64,000 nt of DNA from Mermis nigrescens (taxonomy: Eukaryota > Nematoda > Enoplea > Mermithida > Mermithidae), in contig JAVLUZ010000143.1 of assembly GCA_036768485.1 (NCBI GenBank), positions 5,694,346-5,758,345 on the forward strand, in the 5' to 3' direction. Of the stretch, positions 22,546 through 34,469 are shown one piece after another. The position numbers were made by a program, and so were the translations under genes. Position 1 is the stretch's first letter; each line of letters starts with the position of its first letter. Below the pieces are notes generated by a model, which worked only from the letters and a program-made list of their open reading frames with translations, was not told the origin of the DNA and did no database searches.

Positions 22546-22923
22546 GTAGGGCGGAAAGCTGGAAAAGTGTGATATTTCGCCGTTTTTAACTTGAACTTCC
22601 GGCCTCCTTATTGACAAATAGTTCAGAAAATTTTGGCAAAAATTTAGGCACGTTAAGCGTCCTAAACACAAATTTGAAGCTTTGTGAAGACTAGTAAAAG
22701 AGAAAACCGTCAAATGTGTGCAAAACCATTTTAACCTATCTACATATCATAAATTCAACTTAAATTTAGATTTCCAACAGACAAGCAGCGCAAATCAATA
22801 AGCCAGTATGTAGCGCTAGGATATTTTAACTGATTCAAGCCTTTGAACAAAATGTTAGATGTTTATAAATAGAAATAACTAATTTAATCTTGAATATATT
22901 TTAAAAACAAAGAATGTCAATAC

Positions 22924-23118
22924 AGCGTTAGGCATCATATTCGGGTCGAGATTTTTTTGCTGCGTCGTAGCAGCCGGTCCTCCTAACATTTGTGGTGGAC
23001 CCATGGGGCCAGGCGGAAGTCCGGCTGCTGGCACAGGACCCGGTGGTGGAAACTGATTTGTTCTAGCAGTTGAATAAGAGTTCTGACTGCCATGAAGTCC
23101 AATGTTAGGAGGCGCCAT
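22924..23118 (-). CDS. Sec24CD: Sec24C/D N-terminal exon, copy 2
   Basis: Sixty-five codons, MAPPNIGLHGSQNSYST to KNLDPNMMPNA, identical to copy 1 at about 48 of 65 residues by eye. The ATG, the LPPGPMGPP core, TQQK and the phase-0 end are kept. The donor is GCT/GTATTG, weaker than in copy 1, so this could be a decaying or regulated exon. The acceptor-side sequence GCTTTAAGCACATG resembles copies 1 and 3, so the duplication included the splice site. Confidence 0.75.
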
Positions 23119-24310
23119 GTGCTTAAAGCAACGAAATAAATTACAGCATTGCACACGAATACGATGCTTATTAAATACATATAATATGTCCTAAGAAATT
23201 AGACCAAACGATTTGTATATATACTGACCATAGGCCATGGGCAGATTTAAGGATGGGGGCCGCCTCTCCCTTGTCCAAAAATAATTGGCGAGATAATGAA
23301 AGGATATGTAATTTGCAATGATTTTTGGACGTCAATTAATAACATTTGCTTTCTTGAGGGTCCGGAAGCCATATTTGTGCTTTAAAAATAGGTTTTAGAA
23401 GATTTCAAGAGCAGAAACATACTTTTCAGCAGTTTTCTTCTGTTTTCAAGCAAAACTTTTCGAAATTTTTGACATAAGTGCGCCAAATGCTATAAATACA
23501 GGAGAACGAGCAGTAATTCAAGCTTCTTAAGCATCCTCCGCTTTAATTTCACAAATTTTACGGCGCTTCGCGCCAGATTTTCGCTAAAATTAAAGAAATT
23601 TAATGATTTTCTTGAGCTTAATTATAAAAAATTTAAAAATTTTTCGATAGAAGAATGTGCCGAAAACGATTTTTAGTAAAAGTAGACAACGTAAAACGCC
23701 GAACAAATGCTATTTTGCACATGAAGGGAAAACTTTTGGACCTACTTTAGACTGTTTTTGGAAAAGTTTGAGTACCGCATTCTTAGAAAAATCCTAGATC
23801 AACTACTGCATGCGGCACAAATACATGTACAGCATACATGAAAATATTGCGGAAAAAGAGGTGAAATCAAAAAATGTTTCCGCCTTTTTTGACTAAAAAA
23901 GAAAGATACGCATCAAAAACAGTATTTCTACCGTTTCTGACCACGATTTCTTTATTTTTATGACGTTTTATTTTAATTGTGGGTTTATTTTGACATTTTT
24001 TAATTTTTGATTTGATTCGTGACATTTTTGACACCGTTTTCTGTCAATTTCTTCCAAGACAATAAGAACATTAAAAAATTTCAATAAAAATCTAATATGT
24101 CTTTCGACCAACGTGAATAATGTCAAGAATTTCTATTCATAATTTTATGATCCTGTTTACTCAAAAGCGCCCAAAACTGTGTCAAAATGGTCTGAAAAAT
24201 CAAAACTTATCGGCCGCATCGATCAACGGCTACATTATTATCGTTAAAAGCCGAATAATGCAGTCTGTTTAAAAAGTGGACTAATTTGTAATAATTTTCA
24301 GGGCTTATTT

Positions 24311-24729
24311 CAAAGGTGCGCATGGTCAAACTGTCAGGGATTAAACACCAAAAATCGTTTGATAGCTATGTGCTTCGTAAAAATGGGCCATAGCCTTTTT
24401 GGGCTCAAAAAACTAATAATATAGCCTTTTTGGGCTCACAAACATACCTATGCAGCCTTCTGGACTAAAAATAGCCATTTAGCCCTTTTTGGATTCGAAA
24501 AATATCTATATGTCCTTTTAAACTAAGAAAAGACAACTATATAGCATTTCTGAGATCAGACATTAAGTTTCTGAGTCCAAAAAAGACTATATAACCAGCT
24601 TTCTGAACTCAAAAAGGCTATATAGCTGAATTTCACAGCCTCAAAAAGGCTACATAGCAGTGTTTTTTCGGCCAAGATGACTGTCAGCTTTTCAAAGCTC
24701 GGGGGGTGATAACCCCATGCTCTTGTATG
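24311..24729. mobile_element. B-family MITE with internal TATAGC array, inverted copy
   Basis: A 419-bp element flanked by GCTTATTT and GCTTAATT (7 of 8). Ends CAAAGGTGCGCATGGTCAAA and CCATGCTCTTGTATG. The interior is a degenerate array in which an ATAGCCTTTTTGG-type block recurs every 35-45 bases. It is the inverted mate of the copy at 24854-25295, with only 124 bp between them. Confidence 0.75.
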
Positions 24730-24853
24730 GCTTAATTCCTTTATCCTTGAATTGATAATATTCCTTTTATTCTTAAACTGGTCTTGATTTCAGCAACCTG
24801 CCAACCCTCCACCTTGCATTTCTATGCATTAGAAATACGTCGTAAGTGGTAAC

Positions 24854-25295
24854 CATACAAGAGCATTGGGGTGAGGGGTATTAACCCCCGTGGGCTTTGA
24901 ATAACTAATAGCTATACAGCGATTTTGCCCGAAAAACCACTGCTGTATAGCCTTTTTGGACTCAGAAAATCAGCTATGCAGCCCTTTTGGGCTCAGAAAA
25001 CTAGCTAAATAGTCTTTTTTGAGCACAGAAATGCTATTTAGTTGTCTTTTCTGAGTTTCAAAAGGATACATAGCCATTTTCACGACTCCAAAAAGGGATT
25101 AATAGCTATTTTTAGTCCAAAAAGGCTATATAGCTCTTTGTGAATCCAAAAGGCTATATAGCTAGTTTTCTGAGACTAAAAAGGCTATATAACTGATTTT
25201 TTGACCCCAAAAGGACTATAGAGCCGTTTTTACGGAGCACAGCTATCTAGCAATTTTTGGTTTCCCCCCTGAAAGTTTGACCTTGCGCATCTATG
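24854..25295. mobile_element. B-family MITE with internal TATAGC array, direct copy
   Basis: A 442-bp element flanked by GTGGTAAC and GTGGATAC (6 of 8). Starts CATACAAGAGCATTGGGG and ends GACCTTGCGCATCTATG. About ten units of AAAAAGGCTATATAGCT separated by TTTTCTGAG-type spacers fill it. Confidence 0.75.
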
Positions 25296-25559
25296 GTGGA
25301 TACCTACTAGGATTATGTGAGAAAATGTCCTTCTTCTGCCGTCGTACGTATGTTTAATTAAAGAAAAGAAATCGCAAGGACTTTGCTCCTCAGATCTTTA
25401 AAGCGTAAAAAGTAATTCGCGTAGAACAACAACGAAATTGAAATATATGTTTGTGTGAAAGATGACATTATATATGCGGTATAGATTAGTTAGTGGATTA
25501 GTGTTCCAGATAAAAACTTCAGATTTTAATTATATTTCGATCTCAAAAAACATTCGTAC

Positions 25560-25757
25560 GGCGTTAGGCATCATGTTCGAATCGGCATATTTTTGTTGCG
25601 TCGTAGCGGCCAGTCCTCCTTGCATTTGTGGTGGACCCATAGGGCCAGGAGGAAGTACGGCTGCTGGCATAGGTCCCGGTGATGTAAACTGATGTGTTTT
25701 AGCAGGCGAATAATAAGGGTCTTGATTGCCATGAGGTGCAATATTATTGGGCACCAT
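25560..25757 (-). CDS. Sec24CD: Sec24C/D N-terminal exon, copy 3
   Basis: Sixty-six codons starting MVPNNIAPHGNQDPYY and ending KYADSNMMPNA. The LPPGPMGPPQM core and TQQK are intact and there is no stop. The donor is GCC/GTACGA and the acceptor region CTTAAGCACATG. The canonical KRLDP has become KYADS, the largest change among the copies. It lies between an inverted pair of tandem-repeat MITEs and a further MITE. Confidence 0.75.
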
Positions 25758-25860
25758 GTGCTTAAGGCAACAACAAAAATTATAGTATCGCATTATACCC
25801 TAATAAAGGTATCTAATAGTAAAATTAAAAGCACAATGCAAATCTATGTAGATATACATA

Positions 25861-26225
25861 AAGGGCCGTAATTAAGGGGAGGGCAAAGAAGCCCCCTTAA
25901 ACGAAAAAAAATTTGAAAGTTGAGGTAATGCACGATAAGATGGAGAAGTCGCATGTGTTTGACATTTCGGCGCTTCGCGCCAGATAAGTATTTTCCTTAA
26001 TTTAAGCTCGAGCGCGATCAAAAAACGACCGCAGTCTTTTATGTATGTAAGTAAGAAAACAAATTTTTTCCGGAAAGTTTGAATCTTATGTTTTTAATGG
26101 ATAGAGCTTGTCGAAAAAATCGAAAAATGCGATTTTTACGACTTATTCCGACGAATTTTCCGAGATATAGACCAATTTATTTTGGGTCCGCCCATCCACT
26201 CGGCCGAATTCTGGATACGGGCCTG
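25861..26225. mobile_element. hAT-like MITE, CAGGGCCGTAT family, copy 3
   Basis: About 365 bp starting AAGGGCCGTAATTAAGG and ending GGATACGGGCCTG. It shares ATAATG/AAGATGG, a GGCGCTTCGCGCC hairpin (25968-25981) and GATAGAGCTTGTCGAAAAA with copy 1. Target duplication is only partly preserved. Confidence 0.65.
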
Positions 26226-27841
26226 TACATATGTGTTAGGTTCTTATTTTTCGAGCAGTAAACACAGACGGTTCAAGCAATTCATTTATCACTGTCACAT
26301 TCTTCGCTTATCTCGTGCAATTGATGATCCAAATCATTCCACCGCCCTTGTTTGTTTTGATGCAAACATTAACTATGCTTATTGATGAAAATAAAATGCA
26401 ATGAATTAAGCCTTAATTTTGGACCATACACGTATATACACAATCAAAAACTCTGGAGGGGGGGGTAAATGAGTAATTTTTCACATATTTATTGTCAAAT
26501 TTTTGTACCTAATTCGTTTTATTTTATTTTTCATAAATATTTATGATTAAATTTGCATGAAAGCAATAACAATAAGGGCAATGGCATGATCAAAAACATC
26601 AAATATGTACAAAATAATGAAAGGTGTCTGTATGGACGAATTAAACCGTCTATTGCTCGAAAAATAAGTATATTTACTTATAATTACACTTTTAGCCGCC
26701 AGGTAACGCTTTTCGTGGTTCAAACAACCAGTTCTGGTCAAAATGGCCTGAGGGAAATATGCCTCTCAAAAGTTGTGGTAGGGGGATACCTCTAAACCTC
26801 CCAGTGTGCATGTGTGTTTCGGACTATTATTCTTTAACAACTTAAGCTATGTTGAGTAGAATTGCGACGCCGGCATATTCGTCTCGGTATGTTTTATCAA
26901 ATTATAACTCAAAAATCTTGTCTTGCCATGACCGACTATTACATGTATCCAGCCTTTTTCCCTAGCACGACCCCCATTAGCACCAATGCTAATGAAAATT
27001 TTTTCCATTAACACGGGATAGGTTACATCAACACGCCAGTTTTTCACTTAGTGTCAGAGGTGCAAATCCTTCTGTTTTTTAATTTAGCTGTTTAAACATG
27101 CATGATATTCTGCAGATCAATGTTTTTTCTAGATCAATGTTTTTCTAGATTTGAATAAATCGAATAATTCATGCTAAATCACAATTATTGGCATCCTAGT
27201 GCACAATAACCGTCAGAAACGATAATGCGGTTGCCATATTTAATTTGATATAAAAACAGATGTCACTGCGTTTATGCATTGAATAATAAATGAACATAAA
27301 GAAGCTAATTTTGTCGTCAAACAACAGAAAATAACGCAAAATTGCCACAAAGTGATTATGCATGTAGTAGAAATCGGTAAACAAATAGGCGACATGAATG
27401 CTTAATCTTTTAGATTGTATGTAGGTTGATGGTGGAGTGATTGAATCGCGCGCTTGAAGCTATATAAACAAAGAGTATAGAATTTTCCAAAACTTTTGTT
27501 AAAAAACACGTTAAAAAGCGTTTAAATTACTAAACTTTTGCCAAAAAAACGTCTTCGTATCCGTTAGCACGTCGTGCTAACGGCCAAAATTTTCATTAGC
27601 ACGGGGCAACTTTCATAAGCGTGGTGCTAGAAAAACCGTTTATATATCATTCATAAAAATACTATTCGCTGCACGAATAGCTCCAAACTAAGTCGTGCTG
27701 TGGCTCACTTGTCTCCTTTTGATACATAAATCATTCTTATTGACTATTCGCTTTCGTATTCTAATTTTTTCTCCTTGTAAGTTGTCGAACGTGTTTTCAA
27801 TAAAGTATTCAGCTCAGTCCAGTACATAACTGTTTTTCCGT
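26226..27841. other. Unassigned stretch inside the Sec24 upstream region
   Basis: AT-rich, with a G-run near 26454-26466. The block 26395-26800 resembles 17100-17580 (CTCTGAGG-type C/G runs, GAAAGCAATAACAATAAGG, GGCCTGAGGG), so it is probably another old repeat copy. Around 27530-27640 is a direct repeat with CGTGCTAACGG. Confidence 0.45.
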
Positions 27842-27849
27842 GTTACCCG

Positions 27850-28271
27850 CACAAATGCACATAGGGGGGTTAGGGGTATTACCCCCTCCCTGAGGGGTCA
27901 ACTAGACCGGTACTGTCCGGCGATTTTGAGCAAACAGGTCTTGTTCTGCATCATTTTTGACATCAAAATCAGTAAAAATGTCGAAATTTTTCCGGCGCTT
28001 CGCGCCAGATTAGTACTTTTAAGCATTTTTTACTCAAAAAGCGCCCAAAATTGATAAATTTTTGCATTTTTTAGTGTTAAAAGTGATATAATGCAGTCAA
28101 AATGGACTAAAAATGCTTTTAAAATGTGTTATTAACACGAAATAACGTTTTATAGGCTATTTTGACCATTTTGATCATTGAAACAGCAAAAAAATCGTGA
28201 ACGTTAAATTTACTGTTTTAGATTTTTGGCATTTCAACCCCCCCTGCCGACCCTGACCTTGTGCACCTATG
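27850..28271. mobile_element. O-family hAT-like MITE, copy 1
   Basis: A 422-bp element with perfect 8-bp duplications GTTACCCG (27842-27849 and 28272-28279). Starts CACAAATGCACATAGGGGGG, ends GACCTTGTGCACCTATG. It contains GGCGCTTCGCGCC at 27993-28006. Ends resemble those of the B family. Confidence 0.82.
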
Positions 28272-28619
28272 GTTACCCGTCGCTTGCGGGGCGGAGATGA
28301 ATAGAGAAACAAAAAATATATATCTAGAAAATAAATTTACATATGTACGCTCGTTTTTTTAACGCCATTTGAACTGAAGCAAACTAAAATATTTATTGCA
28401 ACCGTATAAAAAAATTTAAAAATTTAATTTTAAATTTTGAAAAAAAATTATTTTTTATGAACATTTCCATAATTAATTAGTCGTTGTTGAAATAGAGATT
28501 CTATTCTAATTTTCATGAAAAAGCTTATATCGGTCTTTAGCTACTTCAAACCAAAGTCTTTTGAAAAAATTCACTCACCCCTTGCCAGAACTTTTTGACC
28601 TTGTGCAAGTACATACGAA

Positions 28620-30342
28620 CATAGCCGTGCCTAGGGGGTGCGAACTGTGCGGCCGCACAGGGCCGCTAAAATTATGGGCCGCTAAAAAAGTTGTAGTACA
28701 TGCCGTATAGAATTCATTTTTTGGCGGCCCTCTTACAATAATTCGATACATACGTTCAAAAGGATCGATTTTTCGACGTTCTAATGCAAACACAGTCACT
28801 TAAAAATCTTTACTTGCATTTTTAAGAGAACGCTGACTGAGCTATACTTGTTCTCATTTTTAAGACATATTGTTGATTTTTCTGTTGCAATAATGTGTGT
28901 CCAGAAAATTGAGTTCGAAAAGTCTAAAATGTCAAAATTTTCCGGCGCTTTGCACCGAGCCATAGATCAAATGAATTTAAAAGCTTGAATCAGCTGAAAT
29001 AATCTAGCACTTCACATCACTAGTAATTTAATGCACTATTTGTTCATTGAATGAAAGTGCGCATGCTTGTTGAGCATAAAACTGAAAGTGCGAAAATGAT
29101 TGTGTACCAGTTTGTCTATTCTTTGCTTTTTTGTCTTTCTTTACAAGGACACAATCCTATTTTAAATGAAAGAAATGGCCAAATTTTCTTATGTTTTTGT
29201 GCATTTCCTGTTTTCTGAACTGCATCTCCTTAATAAGAAGGTCACAAATGGGCCTGAAAAGGGTAAGAACAAAAACTTCAATTTATACATTTTTCTATAT
29301 CTTATTGGCAGCGACCCGTTGCTGCGCTATGTAATTAGCAGAGGTCGAAAAACGCATTTCAGCTCAGAAGTTTTGTGACATGTGAGAGTTCATCAATTTT
29401 GAGTGTTTTTGGGCTCCATTCAGGACCGAAATTCGGCCGTTTTTGCGAAAATTTTAACGTTATTATTTGACATTAAAATGCTTTTTTACAAAATTTGTAG
29501 GGACTCTGTCCCGGACCCCGCAGGGAACGCTTGACCGCGCCACCTAAGACCCCCGCAGCATATGTGGGCAGCAACAAAATCCCGGGAGGGTAGGTGCAAG
29601 GTTTTTTAGAGGTCGAAAAATGGTCTTAAAAATGATGGTATGGCTAAGAAATACCGTTTTAAAGGTTTCTCATTGAGCACTACCCACGAATACCAGCTTT
29701 AAAAACATGGGAAGATGATGAATCGCTCAAGTCATGCACATGGACCAGACATGTACACTGAGCTAAAAGTTCTTGCTCGATCAAGTCCAAATGAATTAAC
29801 TCCGCCACTAGCTACTCTTAAATGTCTATCAAATGACTTCCAGGATGTTTTCCCGAATCTTATAATTGATTTCAGAATTTTACTTACAATACCTATTGCT
29901 GTGGCCTCAGCAGAACGTTCCTTCTTGGAACTGAAATTAATAAAGACATATTTGCGGTCAACTATGACTGATTCTCGTCTAAGTGCACTAGCGATTATTT
30001 CAATTGAAAAGGATTTATCATCTTCGTTAGATTTTTTGCAATTGATTGACCAGTTTGCTGCTCAGAAAGCTAGGCAAGTTATTTTGTAATGAAGCACGTC
30101 ATCATTCACGAAATAGGTAAATTATTTGAGAATAAACATACGATACCTACTAAAAATAATGTAGCACAATATTTTGTTAGTAAATTTACAGTAAGATGCT
30201 AACTGCGATCATATAGGTACATATGTAAAGGATATACATATGTAAGTGATAATTATGATGCCTATAATACCACTTTTAAAAATTATGGGGGCCGCCAAAA
30301 TAAGTTTCGCCCAGGGCCGCTAAACCTCTAAGCACGGACCTG
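28620..30342 (+). mobile_element. hAT element, internally rearranged
   Basis: A 1723-bp element with perfect 8-bp duplications CATACGAA (28612-28619 and 30343-30350). Ends CATAGCCGTGCCTAGGG and the inverse of CAGGTCCGTGCTTAGAG. GGGCCGCTAAA motifs lie just inside both ends. It keeps a C-terminal transposase piece (29715-30089) and holds a D-family core (about 28890-29545) plus half an A-family MITE (29558-29700) where the rest of the transposase should be. Confidence 0.85.
29715..30089 (+). pseudogene. hAT transposase C-terminal dimerisation region
   Basis: A 124-codon frame with ILLTIPIAVASAERSFLELK then LIKTYLRSTMTDSRLSALA. The ASAERSF and KTYLRSTM blocks are diagnostic of the hAT dimerisation domain. 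The N-terminal BED finger and catalytic core are missing, so this is a remnant. Its ATG is probably an accident of the truncation. Confidence 0.88.
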
Positions 30343-30712
30343 CATACGAATATTGCATGATCAATCTTACTGGTCATAATAACTAAGCTGGATCGCTGAA
30401 AATCCAAAATTTTAACAATTCTCTGGCTTAATGGAATGGTTAACAACCAACTTTTAGTGGGGGAACCCCAGTTACATGTATAAACAGAGGGAATGAAGAA
30501 TCACCCACCCAAAGATCTTTGTTACTTCATCCCTCCTGAAGCCAGAAAAGTCTTGAGTCCCTACCCAATTTTTGGAAAAGTTTTTTCCAACTCTCCTCCC
30601 CTAAAAATGGCTAGAGCCCCACCCAAAATTTCAAGCCGTTACATGTTATGTAGCTAGCGTAGAAAAACAGCACATGACGCATCCATGAGCATGGAAGGTG
30701 AGGGGATATTAC

Positions 30713-30970
30713 CATACCTGGGCGTGGGGGTTTTGGGGTATGCACTCCTAGAAATCAAAATACCCACCCCCCCCCCCCAAGAAACCAAAATACCCATAGA
30801 ATTCAATTTTTGAAATTTTTTCGTTTTTTTCGCAATTTTTTATGCCAATGGATAGTGCTCGATAAGAAACGTTGAAAAATGGTTTTTTCGCCATACCACC
30901 ATTTTTAAGGCCTTTTTTTGACCTTTGAAAAAATCTTGCACCACCTCACCCCAGAGCTTGCCCACCTAAG
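30713..30970. mobile_element. A-family hAT-like MITE, copy 7
   Basis: A 258-bp copy between GATATTAC and GGTATTAC (7 of 8), CATACCTGGGCGTGGGGG to CTTGCCCACCTAAG. Nested near the left end of the B-family copy. Confidence 0.8.
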
Positions 30971-31340
30971 GGTATTACCCCCTGAGCTTTGAAAAACTGA
31001 TAGCTATACAGCGATTTTGGCCGAAAAACCATTGCTGTATAGCCTTTTTAGGCTCTGAAAATTAGCTTTACAGCCTTTTTTGGCTCAGAAAACTATAGCT
31101 ATAAAGTCTTTTTTAGCTCAGAAATGCTATTTAGTTGTCTTTTCTGAGTTTCAAAAAGATATACAGCTATTTTCCGACTCCAAAAAGGAATTAATAGCTA
31201 TTTTTAGTCCAAAAGGGCTATACAGCTATGTTTGTGAATCCAAAAAGGCTATATAGCTAGTTTTCTGAGACCAAAAAGGCTATATAGCTAGTTTTCTGAG
31301 ACAAAAAAGGCTATATAGCTACTTTTCTGAGACCAGAAAG

Positions 31341-33318
31341 CAGTGATCGACCGGGTACCCGGGCCCGGACCGGGCCCGGCCGGTCATAGCAGGCCCGGGC
31401 CCGGGCCCGGCTGAAAACCACCGGGCCTCAACCGGGCCTCAAATAATTATCGTTAATATTTTAGACGTTTACTATTTCAGCTGTTGTCCGTATTTCTTAC
31501 GAATTTGCTAGCCTTTGATTCTATTTAAATCCATTTGCCTTACTTCTGCCCACCTGCTCATTATCATATACTTGTCAACTTCATATGTGCATTCATCTTC
31601 TATACAACGCTTCAATCAGAGGCGTAGCCAGGATTTTGGTTCGGGGGCATACACAAAATAATTTTTCAAGACTAATTTTGCATTGAATGTTAGTAACGTT
31701 ATGTACCTATAATAAAATTGAGTTTTTCGACCTTTAGAAGTGTAGCCTAGCTAATTTGTGGGCTTCTGACAATCAGAAATACAAAAATGTTAATCAGCGC
31801 GAAACGCCGGAAATTTTTGAAATTTTTACCGTTTTCATGTAGAATTTACGGTCTATTGACAAACAGTTCGGAAATCATAAGAGACGCAAAGCACTAAGGA
31901 ATTTAGTAATCTTTTACTGTCCTTAACATTTTGTAGCCTGTGAATACTAACATTCTGTGATATTTTGCCTGATTTAGGCTATTAAACGCAATGCTGAAGC
32001 TTTACAAAAAGAAAGAACAATAACAGCAGCGCCATGCGCCGAAAAATTTTGACGTTTTAGCTCTTTAAACACAATTTATACCGCTAAAATCATACAGAAC
32101 AGACAAATTAATTTCGGCGAACCCTTTTTCCTTTTCGTCCTCCCAAAAATCTCGCTGCACATGTACAACGAGATTTTACGGCGGGTGGGGCTGCGGTGGC
32201 GTGCTCAATCGCCCCCTAGAAAATTTTGTAAAAAAAGCACTTTAATGTTAAATACTATCGCTAAAATTTTCGCAAAATGGGCCAAATCTCGGTTCTAAAT
32301 CAAGCCCAAAACACATAAAATTGATGAAATCCTACATTGTTCAAGATTTCTGAGCTGAAATGCGCTTTTCGACCTCTGCTAAGTATAAAGCGCAGCAAAG
32401 GGTGCTGCCAATAAGATATGAAAAAGATGTATCAATGACAATTTTGTTCTCATCGTTTTCAGGCTCATTTGTGGCCTTCTTATTAACAAGATATAATTCA
32501 GAAAACAGAAAATGCGCAAAAACATAAGAAAATTCGGCCATTCCTTTCATTTAAAACAGGATTATGTGTCCTGTCTTTGTAAATAAAGACAAACAATGCA
32601 ACAATAAATATAATAAAGACTCGGCGCGAAGCGCCGGAAAATTTTTGACGTTTTTGCCTTTTTGAACTCAATTTTCTGGACCCAATTATTACACTCGAAA
32701 AATCAACAAAATTTCTGAAAAATTTTGGGGGGCATGTGCCCCAATGCCCCCTGGCTACGCCTATGGCTTCAATACGTGTCCTATCCTATACATTATTTAA
32801 TTTCAATTGACGTCAATGTAAACTATAGTTTGAGTTCTAAAATCCAAACAGCATATCTTCTATCCGACCATATCATAGTCGCTGTTATGTCTGAATGCAT
32901 AGATTTAATGCTCAATTTCCTTTAAATATCTACATGAAACCTTGTGCTTTTTCAAACCGTGTTTAGTTGAATGTGCATTTTAATAATGGAATTGCGCGCT
33001 ATTCTATTAAAAACTTTGTTCTTGCTTGAATAATGCTACCAAAATCCTTGCTAACTACTTAATTTATTTTTAGAAAGATTGAATAATTAACAGAGCTTAG
33101 AATTCAAAAATCTTCTTGATACAGCAGTAAGCCTAGCGTTTGACAAATAACAAATGCAAAATCGGTCTAAATAAGTATCTTATGCATAACATTATATTGG
33201 AAGCAAGGCATGTTGTTAGTATATAAGCCCGGGCCCGGGCCCAGTACCAAGCCCGGCAGCAAAGCCCGGGTCTGGGCCCGGGACCGGGCCCGGTATTTTT
33301 GAGCCCGGTCGATCACTG
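31341..33318. mobile_element. hAT-like element with CCGGGC-repeat ends (C)
   Basis: A 1978-bp element with perfect 15-bp terminal repeats CAGTGATCGACCGGG and perfect 8-bp duplications CCAGAAAG (31333-31340 and 33319-33326). CCGGGC/GGGCCC tandems flank both ends (31351-31430 and 33228-33310). It was later entered by a D-family element (31617-32765). No transposase seen. Confidence 0.88.
31617..32765. mobile_element. D-family hAT-like element
   Basis: A 1149-bp element with ends CAGAGGCGTAGCCAGG and the inverse of CATAGGCGTAGCCAGG, and perfect 8-bp duplications GCTTCAAT (31609-31616 and 32766-32773). Contains the GGCGCGAAGCGCC hairpin at 32622-32636. Its core recurs in the elements at 28620-30342 and 38944-40631. 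Confidence 0.87.
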
Positions 33319-33824
33319 CCAGAAAGGCTATATAGCTAGATTTCTGAGACCAAAATGGCTATATAGCTAATTTTCTGACCCCAAACGGACTATAGAGCCA
33401 TTTTTACGAAGCACATAGCTATCTATCAATTTTTGGTTTCCGCTCCTCCCCCCCCGAAAGTTTGACCTTGCGCACTTACGGCATGAAGAAATATCTTCGG
33501 CTTACAAATGATAGTTGATTTATCTTCTAGGATAAAATGAAGAAATATTATCTTAATTCTATTTTGAAATCAATGAACATTCGGAGAGAGGGGTGTGAAA
33601 TTCAGAAACTGTCATGTAATGAACACAGGCTATGATATGATATGCATTTTCCAGATAAGTGTATGTCTCGTTTTTGATGTCAGGACTAAGGTAGATGAAT
33701 TCAATTTCGAAATGAATTCTGTAGAAAAAACTGCCTATTCTTGACAATATTTTACGTGGCTAATTCACTGTCATGTGACATGCGACAATAAGTGTACGAC
33801 TTTAAAAGATCAATAGCTTTGTAG

Positions 33825-34274
33825 CACACATTCCCATAAAAATTGAGGGGTATAACCCCTACCTCAGGGTCCAAGAATCGAATCATTGTCAGACGATTTT
33901 GAACTATCAATCAATTTCCGCATGAGTTTTGGGAACGAAAGTAGCAAAGATGTTAAAATTTTGTCCATGCCTCGCGCCGACTACTACATTTCTGTTTTGT
34001 TTACCCATAAAAAGCCTAGAATGAACTTAAATTGAACTGGAAAAGTCAAAATTTTCGATGAATTTTAATATTTCCTACTTAGGAAAGTGTCGAAACGGGA
34101 CAAAATTGGATAAAAAGTACTATAAACTGCAGTTTTTCACATTGAAACATTTTATACAGGATGTTTTAACCATTTCTCATATTTGAGCTTCAAAAGAGGC
34201 TAGAACTCTAAATTTAGTGGTCTCAAATTTCGAAATTTCACATCCCTCTGATCTTTCGACCTTGGGAAACTATG
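33825..34274. mobile_element. O-family hAT-like MITE, copy 2
   Basis: A 450-bp element flanked by CTTTGTAG and CTCTGTAG (7 of 8). Starts CACACATTCCCATAAAAATT, ends GACCTTGGGAAACTATG. It ends about 195 bp from the donor of Sec24 exon copy 4. Confidence 0.72.
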
Positions 34275-34469
34275 CTCTGTAGTAAACTGACTAGGATAAC
34301 TGAATTTTCGGATAACCGAGCTGCACTTCTCTACAATAAAATCAAAATTTTCCGAGCAGCAGCTTATAATTTCCCAAAATCGCCAGACAACGTCCCATCT
34401 TCCATAACTTTATGGCGTAATAACATCTCCGTTTCACCCCTCCTCCCTATACCCTTTTGCGATTCGTAC

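Larger units (their letters stand above)
30680..33480. mobile_element. B-family MITE, copy 3, interrupted twice
   Basis: Outer ends CATCCATGAGCATGGAAGG and GACCTTGCGCACTTACG with flanks ACATGACG and GCATGAAG (6 of 8). The TATAGC array occupies 31000-31340 and 33325-33410. It is split by an A-family MITE at 30713-30970 and a 1978-bp hAT-like element at 31341-33318. Confidence 0.7.
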
